Shown: positions 1-8,813 of the stretch, piece by piece
Layout: each line of letters begins with the position of its first letter
How positions within the stretch are numbered: the first letter of the stretch is position 1
Notes under the pieces: generated by a model
Databases searched by the model: none
Told to the model about the DNA's origin: nothing
What the model saw: only the letters and a program-made list of their open reading frames with translations
Position numbers and translations under genes: made by a program
Assembly: GCF_007673775.1 (NCBI RefSeq)
Contig: NZ_VEAF01000001.1
Location: 186,001 to 250,000, forward strand
DNA from: Curtobacterium sp. 9128
Lineage (GTDB): Bacteria > Actinomycetota > Actinomycetes > Actinomycetales > Microbacteriaceae
Reading direction: 5' to 3'
DNA: 64,000 nt

Positions 1-2
1 AC

Positions 3-1247
3 TCACGCCCGGGTGAGCAGCAGCGACGCGTTCTGGCCGCCGAACCCGAACGAGTTGTTCAGCGCTGCCCGGACGCCCCCGTGCCGCGCCGCCCCGGCGA
101 CCACGTCGAGGTCGATCGCCGGGTCCCGGTGGTCGAGGTTCAGCGTCGGCGGCACGATCCCCGTCTCCAGGGTGCGCACGGTGAGGATGGTCTCGACCGC
201 CCCGGCCGCGCCGAACATGTGGCCGATCGCGCTCTTCGGCGCCGTCACGCTCGCGCCCTGTCCGACGACGTCCGCGATCGCGGCGGCCTCGCTCGCGTCG
301 CCGACCGGGGTGCCCGTGGCGTGGGCGTCGACGTGGTCCACGTCCGTCCCGGTCAGTCCGGCCATCCGGAGCGCGGCGGTCATGGCCCGCGCCTGACCGG
401 AGCCGTCGGTCCGCGGGGCCGTGACGTGGAACGCGTCCGAGGTGATCCCCCAGCCCGCCAGCACGGCGTGCACCCGTGCGCGCCGGGCGGCGGCGTGGTC
501 CGCGCGCTCGAGCACGACGATGCCGGAGCCCTCCCCCAGCACGAAGCCGCGTCGGTCCGCGTCGAAGGGGCGGGACAGCGTCGTCGGGTCCTGCCCCTCC
601 GGCTTCGCGAGCGCCTGTGCCTGCGCGAACGACGCCATGGTCACGGGGGTCACCGCCGCCTCGAACCCGCCGGCCACGACGACGTCGGCCTCGCCGGTGC
701 GGATGAGTCGGGCCGCCATGGCGATCGCCTCCGCCCCCGATGCGCACGCCGACACCGTCGTGTACGCCCCGGCCCGGGCATCGAGGTCGATGCTGACCTG
801 CGCGGCGGCGCCGTTCGCCATGAGCATCGGGACCGTCCGCGGCGAGACGCGTCGGGCGCCGCTCCGGCCGAGCAGGTCGTGCGCGTCGAGCAGCGTGCCG
901 ATGCCGCCGATCCCGGTGCCGAGCACGACGGCCAGGCGGTCCGGATCGACGGTCGGTCCCCCGGCGTCCGCCCAGGCCTCCGCCGACGCGACGAGGGCGA
1001 GCTGCTGGCTCCGGTCGAGCCGCTGGGCCCGCACGCGACCGAGTGCAGCGTCCGCATCGAGTGCCGCCTCCGCGCCCACCCGGATCGGCACCGCTGCCCA
1101 GAGGTCCCCGTCGCGCTCGAGCTCGTGCACGCCGGACCGGCCGGCCACGAGCGCTTCCCACAGGGGCGCGACGCCGTGTCCGAACGGGGAGACGGCGCCC
1201 ATGCCGGTGATGACGACGTCCGCTGCTTGCTGAGTTGTATGCTGCAC
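3..1247 (-). CDS. fabF: beta-ketoacyl-ACP synthase (FabF/KAS II-like)
   Basis: Condensing enzyme of fatty-acid-type chain elongation, joining malonyl-ACP to an acyl primer in the cytosol. The protein is 414 residues, the usual KAS II length. It opens with VVITGMGAVSPFG. The catalytic set is visible: Cys168 in TVSACASG, His309 in VDAHATGTPVGD, and Lys338/His343 in KSAIGHMFG. The only start that keeps the N-terminal strand is GTG at 1247. It has no Shine-Dalgarno, but TACAAC (minus strand, 1260-1255) sits 7 nt upstream, so the mRNA is probably leaderless. It stands alone without other fab genes and is divergent from a TetR gene, so a specialised or feedback-controlled synthase is possible. Confidence 0.9.
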   Translation of the reverse strand: MQHTTQQAADVVITGMGAVSPFGHGVAPLWEALVAGRSGVHELERDGDLWAAVPIRVGAEAALDADAALGRVRAQRLDRSQQLALVASAEAWADAGGPTVDPDRLAVVLGTGIGGIGTLLDAHDLLGRSGARRVSPRTVPMLMANGAAAQVSIDLDARAGAYTTVSACASGAEAIAMAARLIRTGEADVVVAGGFEAAVTPVTMASFAQAQALAKPEGQDPTTLSRPFDADRRGFVLGEGSGIVVLERADHAAARRARVHAVLAGWGITSDAFHVTAPRTDGSGQARAMTAALRMAGLTGTDVDHVDAHATGTPVGDASEAAAIADVVGQGASVTAPKSAIGHMFGAAGAVETILTVRTLETGIVPPTLNLDHRDPAIDLDVVAGAARHGGVRAALNNSFGFGGQNASLLLTRA

Positions 1248-1270
1248 AAGTCGAGTTGTACCACGTACAA
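1235..1270. promoter_or_regulatory. twin TetR-type operators overlapping two divergent promoters
   Basis: There are two TTGTA-type inverted repeats: TTGTATGCTGCACAA (1235-1249, imperfect) and TTGTACCACGTACAA (1256-1270, perfect 6-bp arms). Their centres are 21 bp apart, two helical turns. The second repeat contains most of the -10 candidate TACAAT (1266-1271) of the TetR gene and, on the other strand, TACAAC of the synthase gene. The first covers the synthase GTG start. That the adjacent TetR protein binds here is inference from position and symmetry. Confidence 0.7.
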
Positions 1271-1277
1271 TCCGAGC

Positions 1278-1868
1278 ATGGCAAGCACACGGGGTTCGGC
1301 GACACGGGCACGCATCCTCGCGGCGGCGGCGGACCTGCTCGGCGACCGCAGCGTCCGGACCCTGACCGTGAGCGACGTGGCACGGGCGGCCGGTGTCTAC
1401 CCGAACCAGATCACCCACCACTTCGGCTCGAAGGACCGTCTGGTCGTCGATGCCGCCTTCGTCCGGTTCCTCCGCGACACCACACGACTGCAGGCAGCCG
1501 GACGCCGTGCCACCAGCGCTGTGGGCCTCCGGACGGTGCTCGCACGGACGGCGCTCGCGATGCCGTCCACGGCGCTGCTCGTCGGCGCACTCGAGAGCGC
1601 CCAGCACGACCCGCGCGTCCGCGAGCGGACGGCCACGCTGCTGGCGGTGCTGTTCCGGCAGTCCGAGCGCTACCTCGAGCGGGTCACCACCGATCGCGGA
1701 TGGCGGAGCGAGCACGGTGTCGGCCGGGACGCCAGGACGTTCTGGAGTGCCGTCTTCGGTGCGGTGCTGTTCGCCACGGCTGGTGCCGTCGGCGGCCCGT
1801 CCGACGTCGACGTGGCCGCGACGATCAGCATCACCGACCGACCCGATCGACCCGACGCAGCCGACTGA
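1278..1868 (+). CDS. TetR/AcrR-family transcriptional regulator
   Basis: A 196-residue DNA-binding repressor. The N-terminal helix-turn-helix is clear: TRARILAAAADLLG, then TVSDVARAAGVYPNQITHHFGSK at about residues 35-57. The C-terminal ligand domain is all-helical and diverged. ATG 1278 is chosen because TACAAT lies 6 nt upstream, giving a leaderless transcript, and there is no Shine-Dalgarno. It is divergent from the beta-ketoacyl-ACP synthase with operator-like palindromes in the 30-bp gap, so it probably represses both genes. An acyl-CoA or fatty-acid ligand is a guess from context. Confidence 0.88.
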   Translation: MASTRGSATRARILAAAADLLGDRSVRTLTVSDVARAAGVYPNQITHHFGSKDRLVVDAAFVRFLRDTTRLQAAGRRATSAVGLRTVLARTALAMPSTALLVGALESAQHDPRVRERTATLLAVLFRQSERYLERVTTDRGWRSEHGVGRDARTFWSAVFGAVLFATAGAVGGPSDVDVAATISITDRPDRPDAAD

Positions 1869-1911
1869 ACGCCGCGCCGCCGGCACCGACGGTCAGCCGG
1901 TCGAGCGCGCG

Positions 1912-2631
1912 CTACTCCCCGAAGCCGGAGCGGACGAGCTCCGCGAGGGCGTCGACCGCGTCCTGCGCGTCGTCCCCCGTCGCCTCGATGGTCACGGACG
2001 CCCCCTTGGGCAGCGCGAGCGCCATGATCCCGAGCAGGCTCTTCGCGTCGACGCCGTTCACGCGGACCGCGGCGTCGTACCGCGCGGCCGTCTTCACGAA
2101 GTCGGCGGCCGGACGGGCGTGCAGGCCCGTCTCGTTGACCAGCTCCACGGTGGTGGACGCGGCCACGTCGTGCGCCGCGCCGGCACCGTCGGCCGGCTCC
2201 GTGCCTCCAGGCTGGTCGTCCGGACGGGAGGCACTGCTCACTCCCGCCTCGTCCGCTGCGGCGGACGCCGCAGCAGCAAGCACCGCGCCCACGTCACCGC
2301 CGGTCTGCGCTGCGACCGCCGCGGCGACGGTGCCCTCCACGATCGGCGCGTCGGACACGTGCACGCGCGCACGGACCTCGTCGTCGAGGAAGTCGAGGGC
2401 CGTGTCGGTGGTCAGGTAAGCGGACCCGAGGTCGCACAGGACGACCACGTCGTCCACGGCGGCGAGCTCGTCGATGCCGGCCGTGATGGCCTCGAACGAC
2501 GTGCCGATGCCGCCGTCGTCGGTCCCGCCGGCGGCGACGAGCCGGACGTCGGCGGCCATCTGCCGGGCGAGTTCGACGGTCCCGGTCGCGATCGCCGCAC
2601 TGTGCGAGACGACCAGGATCCCGACGGTCAC
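1912..2631 (-). CDS. dhaM: dihydroxyacetone kinase phosphotransfer subunit DhaM (EIIA-HPr fusion)
   Basis: Passes phosphate from the PTS to DhaL-ADP in the PEP-dependent dihydroxyacetone kinase. The 239-residue chain has a mannose-EIIA-like domain (residues 1-130, MTVGILVVSHSAAIATG with the phospho-His in SHS). An Ala/Pro-rich linker follows, then an HPr domain from about 150 (NETGLHARPAADFV, phospho-His in LHARPA). There is no C-terminal EI domain, unlike the E. coli protein. Its start overlaps the dhaL stop by 4 bp, which indicates translational coupling. It is the last gene of dhaKLM. Confidence 0.93.
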   Translation of the reverse strand: MTVGILVVSHSAAIATGTVELARQMAADVRLVAAGGTDDGGIGTSFEAITAGIDELAAVDDVVVLCDLGSAYLTTDTALDFLDDEVRARVHVSDAPIVEGTVAAAVAAQTGGDVGAVLAAAASAAADEAGVSSASRPDDQPGGTEPADGAGAAHDVAASTTVELVNETGLHARPAADFVKTAARYDAAVRVNGVDAKSLLGIMALALPKGASVTIEATGDDAQDAVDALAELVRSGFGE

Positions 2632-3254
2632 GCTGCGTCCACCGCGGCGCGGAGGATGTAGGCGGTCGACTGGGCCCCCGGGTCACGGTGCCCGACGGCG
2701 CGCTCCCCGAGGTAGCTGGCACGGCCCTTGTGCGCGACGAGGGGTTCGGTCGACTCTGCGCCGGTGACGGCAGCGTCGGCGGCGGCCTCGAGCACGCGTT
2801 CGGGCGACTCGCCGGCCTGCGCGGCCGTGGTCGCCGCGTCCACCGCCGGGCTCCAGGCGTCGATCATGGTCTTGTCGCCGACGGCGGCCTTGCCGCGGGA
2901 CACGACACCGTCACGTGCCGCCGCGAGGACGGCGACCAGGGTGTCGGCGTCGAGCTCGGTGGCGTCACCGGCGGCCTGCGAGGCCTTCAGGTACGCGGTG
3001 CCGTACAGCGGTCCTGCTGCGCCGCCGACGGTGGAGATGAGCTTCGTCGCGACGGTCGTGAAGACCGCACCCGGCGTGTCGAAGGAGCCGGCGTCGATCG
3101 CCTCGACGACGGCCCGGAAGCCCCGGTCGAGGTTCTCGCCGTGGTCCCCGTCACCGATCTCCCGGTCGAGTGTGACGAGCTCTGCCCGGTGCTCGTCGAT
3201 CGTCGCGGCGGTGCGGCGTACCCAGTCGATGGCCCATGCGGTGTCGAGCGCCAA
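2628..3254 (-). CDS. dhaL: dihydroxyacetone kinase ADP-binding subunit DhaL
   Basis: Holds ADP as a permanent cofactor and phosphorylates dihydroxyacetone bound to DhaK. The 208-residue length fits the DhaL/DAK2 family. The Mg-binding aspartate cluster is seen in DREIGDGDHGENLDRGF (about residues 32-48), followed by the GGAAGPLYGT nucleotide loop. It lies 30 bp downstream of dhaK and overlaps dhaM by 4 bp, so the three subunits are made from one transcript. Confidence 0.94.
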   Translation of the reverse strand: MALDTAWAIDWVRRTAATIDEHRAELVTLDREIGDGDHGENLDRGFRAVVEAIDAGSFDTPGAVFTTVATKLISTVGGAAGPLYGTAYLKASQAAGDATELDADTLVAVLAAARDGVVSRGKAAVGDKTMIDAWSPAVDAATTAAQAGESPERVLEAAADAAVTGAESTEPLVAHKGRASYLGERAVGHRDPGAQSTAYILRAAVDAA

Positions 3255-3284
3255 TTCTCGTTCCTTCCTGCGGTCGGTCGGTGG

Positions 3285-4286
3285 TCACCGACCCCAGCGC
3301 AGTGCCGGGGTCTCCACCGGAGCGTCCCAGAGCGTGATCAGGTCGTCGTCGAGCACCGTGACGGTGATCGAGAAGCCCTGCATCTCGAGGGACGTGACGT
3401 AGTCGCCGACCAGGCTACGCGCGACCTCGTGGCCGCGGTCGGACAGCACCTCGGCGGCGCGTCGGTACGCGATGTACAGCTCGGACAGGGGGGTGCCGCC
3501 CATGCCGTTCACGAACAGCAGGAGCCGGGACCCCGCCGGGGCGTCGAGGTCGGTGAGGATCGGCTCGAGGACCCGGTCGACGAGCGCGTCCGCCGGAGCC
3601 ATGGGGATCCGCTCGCGGCCCGGTTCGCCGTGGATGCCGATGCCGAGCTCAGCCTCGTCCTCGGGCAGGGTGAACGAGGGCTCCCCCGCGTGCGGGACGG
3701 TGCCGGAGGCCAGCGCGAGCCCCATCGACCGCGTGACGTCGTTCACGTGGCGGGCGACAGCGGCCACCGCGTCGAGGTCGTCCCCGCGCTCGGCCGCGGC
3801 GCCCGCGCACTTCTCCACGACGACGGTGCCGGCGACCCCGCGACGGCCGGCCGTGTACAGGGAGTCCTGCACGGCGACGTCATCGTCGACCACGACCGTC
3901 TCGACGCGGATGTCGTCCATGCCCGCGAGTTCCGCCGCGGTCTCGAAGTTCAGCACGTCGCCGGTGTAATTCTTCACGATGTGCAGGACGCCGGCGCCGG
4001 CGTCGACGGCCTTCGTCGCGGCGACGATCGGATCCGGGGTCGGACTCGTGAACACCGGTCCCGGCACGGCCGCGTCGAGCATGCCGTGGCCGATGAAGCC
4101 CGCGTGCAGGGGCTCGTGCCCGCTGCCGCCGCCGCTGACCAGGCCGACCTTGCCGGACACCGGCGCGTCGACACGGTGCAGGTGGATCGGGTCCTCCACC
4201 AGGACGACGTGTCCGGCGTGTGCCCCGGCGAACCCGCGGACGGTCTCGAGGACGACGTCCTGCGGGTCGTTGATGAGCTTCTTCAT
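3285..4286 (-). CDS. dhaK: dihydroxyacetone kinase substrate-binding subunit DhaK
   Basis: Binds dihydroxyacetone covalently for phosphorylation to DHAP. It is 333 residues, typical for DAK1/DhaK. The signature GLVSGGGSGHEPLHAGFIGHG is near residue 45, and the substrate His lies in the GIHGEPG region near 217. ATG 4286 is preceded by GGAGG at 8 nt; the longer open frame upstream has no family similarity. It is the first gene of dhaKLM and reads divergently from glpF across a 307-bp region carrying two palindromic operators. Confidence 0.95.
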   Translation of the reverse strand: MKKLINDPQDVVLETVRGFAGAHAGHVVLVEDPIHLHRVDAPVSGKVGLVSGGGSGHEPLHAGFIGHGMLDAAVPGPVFTSPTPDPIVAATKAVDAGAGVLHIVKNYTGDVLNFETAAELAGMDDIRVETVVVDDDVAVQDSLYTAGRRGVAGTVVVEKCAGAAAERGDDLDAVAAVARHVNDVTRSMGLALASGTVPHAGEPSFTLPEDEAELGIGIHGEPGRERIPMAPADALVDRVLEPILTDLDAPAGSRLLLFVNGMGGTPLSELYIAYRRAAEVLSDRGHEVARSLVGDYVTSLEMQGFSITVTVLDDDLITLWDAPVETPALRWGR

Positions 4287-4383
4287 GTGTGCCTCCACGG
4301 GTGTCGACGCCGGGACGAGGCCTGCACACCGCCGACGCCGTCCGGAGTGGGGCCAACCTACCGCGGTCGTGCGTTCCCTTCCA

Positions 4384-4399
4384 CTGCACGTTCGTGCAG
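4384..4399. promoter_or_regulatory. palindromic operator 1 of the glycerol/DHA divergent region
   Basis: CTGCACGTTCGTGCAG is a perfect inverted repeat with 7-bp arms around TT. It is nearly identical to the second site at 4449-4464. It lies about 100 bp upstream of dhaK and 195 bp upstream of glpF. The regulator is not encoded in this window; a sugar- or glycerol-responsive repressor is inferred. Confidence 0.7.
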
Positions 4400-4448
4400 A
4401 GCGGTGCCGCCGGACCACGGCCGCGGAGGTCTCGGACGCACAGTGCCC

Positions 4449-4464
4449 GTGCACGTTCGTGCAC
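4449..4464. promoter_or_regulatory. palindromic operator 2 of the glycerol/DHA divergent region
   Basis: GTGCACGTTCGTGCAC is a perfect inverted repeat with 7-bp arms and the same 14-bp core as operator 1. The two centres are 65 bp apart. Two identical sites between dhaKLM and glpFK suggest one dimeric regulator bound at both, possibly with looping. Confidence 0.7.
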
Positions 4465-4593
4465 TTTCACGCAGATCGCTCACGTGTCCATCGCCCCCGG
4501 TGAAAACCCGGCAGTATGCTCGCCACATTCACTCGACGGGGAGTGTCGGACCAGCGCCGGGACCCCCGAACTACAGCGCAATGGAGGTCACCG

Positions 4594-5316
4594 ATGGACG
4601 GCATCGGAGTCAAGTTCCTGTCCGAACTCGTCGGCACGGCGATGCTCATCATCCTGGGTGGCGGTGTCGTCGCCGCCGTGTCGCTCAAGAAGTCGAAGGG
4701 CTTCGGCGCCGGCTTCCTGATGGTCACGATCGGCTGGGGCTTCGCCGTCTTCGCCGGTGTCACCGTGTCCTACAAGTCCGGCGGCCAGCTCAACCCCGCC
4801 GTGAGCCTCGCCCAGGCGATCCTCGGAAACATCTCCGTCGGCACGATGCTCCTGTTCTGGCTCGCGCAGCTCATCGGCGCGGTCATCGGCGCCGTGATCG
4901 TCTGGCTCGCCTACAAGCAGCACTTCGACGAAGAGCCCGACCCCGCCGCCAAGCTCGGCGTGTTCTCCACCGGACCGGCGATCCGCTCGTACGGGTGGAA
5001 CCTCGTGACCGAGATCATCGGCACGTTCGTGCTCGTCTTCGTGGTCATCGCGTTCACGAACGGCAAGACCCCCGCCGAACTCGGCGCGATCCCCGTCGCC
5101 TTCCTCGTCATCGCGATCGGTGTCAGCCTCGGTGGCCCGACCGGGTACGCCATCAACCCGGCACGTGACCTCGGCCCGCGCATCGCGCACGCCTTCCTGC
5201 CGATCAAGGGCAAGGGCTCCAGCGACTGGGCCTACGCCTGGGTCCCGGTCGTCGGGCCCCTCATCGGTGGAGCGATCGCCGCCGGCCTGTCGGCTGCGCT
5301 GCTCCCCCTCGCCTGA
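4594..5316 (+). CDS. glpF: glycerol uptake facilitator (aquaglyceroporin)
   Basis: A membrane channel of the MIP family for glycerol diffusion. It is 240 residues with six predicted membrane segments. The two pore NPA boxes are at residues 67-69 (GGQLNPAVS) and 188-190 (YAINPARD). The Arg after the second NPA and Asp at the following position (NPARD) are the glycerol-facilitator type. ATG 4594 follows GGAGG (4583-4587) at 6 nt; the 26 extra upstream residues in frame are not family-like. It is followed by glpK. Confidence 0.93.
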   Translation: MDGIGVKFLSELVGTAMLIILGGGVVAAVSLKKSKGFGAGFLMVTIGWGFAVFAGVTVSYKSGGQLNPAVSLAQAILGNISVGTMLLFWLAQLIGAVIGAVIVWLAYKQHFDEEPDPAAKLGVFSTGPAIRSYGWNLVTEIIGTFVLVFVVIAFTNGKTPAELGAIPVAFLVIAIGVSLGGPTGYAINPARDLGPRIAHAFLPIKGKGSSDWAYAWVPVVGPLIGGAIAAGLSAALLPLA

Positions 5317-5410
5317 CACTCGACTTCCTCTCTCCTCCCCTCTCCCTCCACTGGGGCCGACGCCAGTGACGGCGTCGTCCGCAGCACCGAACCCTCACGA
5401 AGGAGCACCA

Positions 5411-6922
5411 ATGGCCGACTACATCGTCGCCATCGACCAGGGCACGACCAGCACCCGAGCCATCGTCTTCGACCACTCCGGTTCGATCGTCTCGACCGGA
5501 CAGAAGGAGCACGAGCAGATCTTCCCGCGCGCCGGTTGGGTCGAGCACGACCCGACGGAGATCTGGGACAACACCCGTGAGGTGATCGGTCAGGCCCTCT
5601 CCCGCGCCGACATCACCCGCCACGACGTCGCCGCCGTGGGCATCACGAACCAGCGCGAGACCGCCGTGGTGTGGGACAAGACCACCGGCAAGCCCGTCTA
5701 CAACGCCATCGTGTGGCAGGACACCCGCACCCAGGCGCTCGTCGACAAGCTCGCCGACGGTGACACCGACCGGTACAAGTCGATCGTCGGCCTGCCGCTG
5801 GCCACGTACTTCGCCGGCACCAAGATCATGTGGATCCTCGAGAACGTCGAGGGTGCACGCGAGAAGGCGGAGGCGGGCGACCTGCTCTTCGGCACCACCG
5901 ACACCTGGGTCCTCTGGAACCTGACCGGTGGCGTCGACGGCGGCGTCCACAAGACCGACGTCACGAACGCGTCCCGCACGCTCTTCATGGACCTCGAGAC
6001 GCTCCAGTGGCGCGACGACATCCTCGCCGACTTCGGCGTGCCGAAGTCGATGCTCCCCGAGATCGTCAGCTCCTCCGAGGTCTACGGGCACGTCGAGTCG
6101 TCGAACCTGCTCCGCGAGGTCCCGATCGCCGGCATCCTCGGTGACCAGCAGGCCGCGACGTTCGGTCAGGCCGCGTTCGACAAGGGCGAGTCGAAGAACA
6201 CCTACGGCACCGGCAACTTCCTCATCTTCAACACGGGCACCGACATCGTCCGTTCCGAGAACGGGCTGCTCACCACCGTCGGCTACAAGCTCGGCGACCA
6301 GGAGACGCACTACGCCCTCGAGGGTTCGATCGCCGTCACCGGGTCGCTCATCCAGTGGCTCCGCGACAACCTCGGCCTGATCCAGAGCGCCCCGGAGGTC
6401 GAGGCGCTCGCCAAGACCGTCGAGGACAACGGCGGGGTGTACTTCGTCCCGGCGTTCTCCGGTCTGTTCGCGCCGTACTGGCGTCCGGACGCCCGCGGTG
6501 CGATCGTCGGCCTGACGCGGTACGTCAACAAGGGCCACATCGCCCGGGCGGCGCTCGAGGCGACGGCGCTGCAGACCCGCGAGGTCCTCGACGCGGTGAA
6601 CGCCGACTCCGGCGTGGACCTCACCGAGCTCAAGGTCGACGGCGGCATGACCGCGAACAACGAGCTCATGCAGTTCCAGGCCGACATCCTCGACGTCCCG
6701 GTCGTCCGACCCGTCGTCGCGGAGACCACGGCGCTCGGCGCCGCCTACGCGGCCGGCCTCGCCGTCGGCTTCTGGGCGAACCTCGACGAGCTCCGCGCGA
6801 ACTGGCAGGAGGACCAGCGCTGGGAGCCGTCGCTCGACCCGGCCGAGCGCGACCGCACCCTCCGCCTCTGGAAGAAGGCCGTCACGAAGACCTTCGACTG
6901 GGTCGACGAGGACGTCCAGTAA
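5411..6922 (+). CDS. glpK: glycerol kinase
   Basis: Phosphorylates glycerol to sn-glycerol 3-phosphate, trapping it after GlpF uptake. The 503-residue length matches the FGGY kinase family. The N-terminal phosphate loop is [15 protein letters not shown] (residues 7-21). The ATP-domain motifs [13 protein letters not shown] and the [15 protein letters not shown] block (seen as [12 protein letters not shown]) follow, then [21 protein letters not shown] stands 5 nt before ATG 5411. It is co-directional with glpF and ends at a strong terminator. The neighbouring dhaKLM offers a route for the dihydroxyacetone branch. Confidence 0.96.
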   Translation: MADYIVAIDQGTTSTRAIVFDHSGSIVSTGQKEHEQIFPRAGWVEHDPTEIWDNTREVIGQALSRADITRHDVAAVGITNQRETAVVWDKTTGKPVYNAIVWQDTRTQALVDKLADGDTDRYKSIVGLPLATYFAGTKIMWILENVEGAREKAEAGDLLFGTTDTWVLWNLTGGVDGGVHKTDVTNASRTLFMDLETLQWRDDILADFGVPKSMLPEIVSSSEVYGHVESSNLLREVPIAGILGDQQAATFGQAAFDKGESKNTYGTGNFLIFNTGTDIVRSENGLLTTVGYKLGDQETHYALEGSIAVTGSLIQWLRDNLGLIQSAPEVEALAKTVEDNGGVYFVPAFSGLFAPYWRPDARGAIVGLTRYVNKGHIARAALEATALQTREVLDAVNADSGVDLTELKVDGGMTANNELMQFQADILDVPVVRPVVAETTALGAAYAAGLAVGFWANLDELRANWQEDQRWEPSLDPAERDRTLRLWKKAVTKTFDWVDEDVQ

Positions 6923-6942
6923 CACCAGGCACCACCGCATGC

Positions 6943-6989
6943 ACTGGAGGCCCGGTGCCGGTCCACGGGACCGGCACCGGGCCTCCAGT
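6943..6989. terminator. bidirectional hairpin terminator between glpK and trpD
   Basis: A perfect inverted repeat with 22-bp arms (6943-6964 and 6968-6989) and a 3-nt loop. It lies between two convergent genes, so it can serve both. The inner core GGAGGCCCGGTGCC recurs in the hairpin at 55852-55899. Confidence 0.85.
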
Positions 6990-7035
6990 CGGTTGCGCTG
7001 CCCGCCGGCGCCGATTCCGCCGGACGCGACCCCGG

Positions 7036-8082
7036 CTACGCCGCGCCGACCCAGTCGGCGAGCTTCCGCTCGGCGGCGCCGGAGTCGATCGCGTCGGCAG
7101 CGACGACCAGCTGTTCGCGGAAGCGGTGCAGGATCGGCCGGTCCCACTCGGTGGGGTCCTGGGCGAGCCGGAACGACACCAGGCCGGCGGCGGCGTTGAG
7201 CAGCACGACGTCGCGCACCGGACCGGTCTCCCCGGCCAGGACGCGTCGCACGATCGCGGCGTTGACCTCGGGCTCGCCGCCGAGGAGGTCCTCGATGCGG
7301 GCGCGGGCGATGCCGAGGTCGCGGGGATCGAGGTCGTGCTCGGTGACGCGACCGCCGGTGACCTCCCAGATGTGGCTGTGGCCGGTGGTGGTGAGTTCGT
7401 CGAGACCGTCGTCGCCGCGGAACACGAGCGCGGTCGCGCCGCGCGTCTGGAACACGCCGGTGATGATCGGCACGAGCTCGAGCTGGGCGACTCCGACGGC
7501 GTTCGCCTCGCACCGTGCGGGGTTCACCAGCGGGCCGAGGAAGTTGAACACGGTCGGCACGCCGATCTCCCGGCGCACGCCGGCCGCATGGCGGAACCCC
7601 GGGTGGAACGCGCTCGCGAACGCGAACGTCAGACCGACACGCCGGAAGGTGTCCGCTACGCGCTGTGCGTCCATCGTCAGGTCGAGGCCGAGGGCCGCGA
7701 GCACGTCGCTCGAGCCGGACTTCGACGAACTCGCGCGGTTGCCGTGCTTGACGACGGGGACGCCGGCCGCGGCGATCACGATCGCGGCCATCGTCGAGAC
7801 GTTCACGGTGCCCACGACGTCGCCGCCGGTGCCGACGATGTCGAGCGCCATCGGGTCCACGTCCAGCGGAACAGCGGCATCGAGGATCGCGTCGCGGAAG
7901 CCGACGACCTCGTCGACGGTCTCGCCCTTCGCGCGGAGGGCCACGGCGAAGGCCGCGATCTGCGCGTCGGTGGCGCGACCACCCACGATGTCCTCCATGG
8001 CCCATGTGGACTGCCTGATCGTCAGGTCCTCGCGCGCCATGAGCGCGCTGATGACGGCAGGCCAGGTCAGGAGGTCAGACAT
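7036..8082 (-). CDS. trpD: anthranilate phosphoribosyltransferase
   Basis: Transfers phosphoribose from PRPP to anthranilate, the second committed step of tryptophan synthesis. It is 348 residues, the family norm. The PRPP and Mg motifs are [17 protein letters not shown] and [15 protein letters not shown], and the anthranilate-binding [16 protein letters not shown] segment follows. ATG 8082 is chosen because TACGAT lies 7 nt upstream and the further 29 in-frame codons are promoter sequence. No other trp gene is nearby, as is common when trpD is detached in actinobacteria. It is divergent from ctaE. Confidence 0.94.
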   Translation of the reverse strand: MSDLLTWPAVISALMAREDLTIRQSTWAMEDIVGGRATDAQIAAFAVALRAKGETVDEVVGFRDAILDAAVPLDVDPMALDIVGTGGDVVGTVNVSTMAAIVIAAAGVPVVKHGNRASSSKSGSSDVLAALGLDLTMDAQRVADTFRRVGLTFAFASAFHPGFRHAAGVRREIGVPTVFNFLGPLVNPARCEANAVGVAQLELVPIITGVFQTRGATALVFRGDDGLDELTTTGHSHIWEVTGGRVTEHDLDPRDLGIARARIEDLLGGEPEVNAAIVRRVLAGETGPVRDVVLLNAAAGLVSFRLAQDPTEWDRPILHRFREQLVVAADAIDSGAAERKLADWVGAA

Positions 8083-8089
8083 ACCCAGG

Positions 8090-8095
8090 ATCGTA
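8090..8095 (-). promoter_or_regulatory. -10 element of trpD (probable leaderless start)
   Basis: The minus strand reads TACGAT, then 7 nt, then ATG of trpD. This spacing would place the transcription start on the initiation codon. Confidence 0.55.
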
Positions 8096-8149
8096 CTGTT
8101 TTCGAACGACCCGCCAGTTGCCTGGCAAAACACTGTCGGTGGTTTCGGC

Positions 8150-8155
8150 CATAAT
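8150..8155 (+). promoter_or_regulatory. -10 element of ctaE (probable leaderless start)
   Basis: CATAAT, then 7 nt, then the GTG start of ctaE at 8163. No Shine-Dalgarno precedes that GTG. Confidence 0.5.
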
Positions 8156-8162
8156 GGACGCT

Positions 8163-8792
8163 GTGACAAGCACCCCTCTCTCCAGACCAGCCAGCGGTAC
8201 GGTCCTCAACAGGCCGAACCCCGTTGCCGTGGGGACGATCGTGTGGCTGGGCAGCGAGGTCATGTTCTTCGCCGGCCTGTTCGCGATCTACTTCACGCTG
8301 CGCAGCACGTCCCCTCAGCTGTGGGCGGCCGAGACCGCCCACCTCGAGGTGCCGTTCGCGTCCGTGAACACCATCGTCCTGGTGCTGTCCAGCTTCGCGT
8401 GCCAGTTCGCCGTCTTCGCCGCTGAGCGCTTCCAGGTGCACCGCACCAGCTGGAACCCGCGCGACTGGGGCATGACCGAGTGGTTCTTCGTCACCTACTG
8501 CATGGGCGCCCTCTTCGTCTGCGGGCAGATCTTCGAGTACGCCAACCTCTGGCACGAGGGCATCACGCTCTCCTCGAGCGCCTACGGCTCGGCCTTCTAC
8601 TTCACGACCGGGTTCCACGGCCTCCACGTCACCGGCGGCCTGATCGCCTTCCTGCTGACGCTCGGCCGCGGCTTCGCCGCCAAGAACTTCGGCCACAAGG
8701 AGGCCACCACGGCCATCGTCGTGTCGTACTACTGGCACTTCGTCGACGTGGTCTGGATCGGCCTCTTCGCAGTCATTTACCTTCTCAAGTAG
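8163..8792 (+). CDS. ctaE: cytochrome c oxidase subunit III
   Basis: Membrane subunit of the aa3-type terminal oxidase. The 209 residues have five predicted membrane segments, including [25 protein letters not shown] and the family hallmark [19 protein letters not shown] at the end. GTG 8163 (VTSTPLSRP) is preferred because a -10 lies 7 nt upstream. ATG 8154 in the same frame would overlap that hexamer. It heads ctaE-qcrC-qcrA-qcrB, the arrangement known for the actinobacterial bc1-aa3 supercomplex. Confidence 0.93.
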   Translation: MTSTPLSRPASGTVLNRPNPVAVGTIVWLGSEVMFFAGLFAIYFTLRSTSPQLWAAETAHLEVPFASVNTIVLVLSSFACQFAVFAAERFQVHRTSWNPRDWGMTEWFFVTYCMGALFVCGQIFEYANLWHEGITLSSSAYGSAFYFTTGFHGLHVTGGLIAFLLTLGRGFAAKNFGHKEATTAIVVSYYWHFVDVVWIGLFAVIYLLK

Positions 8793-8813
8793 GAATCGGA
8801 CAGCACCCACCGC

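Noticed and set aside
5261-8005. A 914-codon open frame on the minus strand across glpK and trpD
   Set aside because: It is antisense to glpK and out of frame with trpD, has shadow-type Arg/Gly-rich composition, and no recognisable domain; both overlapped genes are certain.
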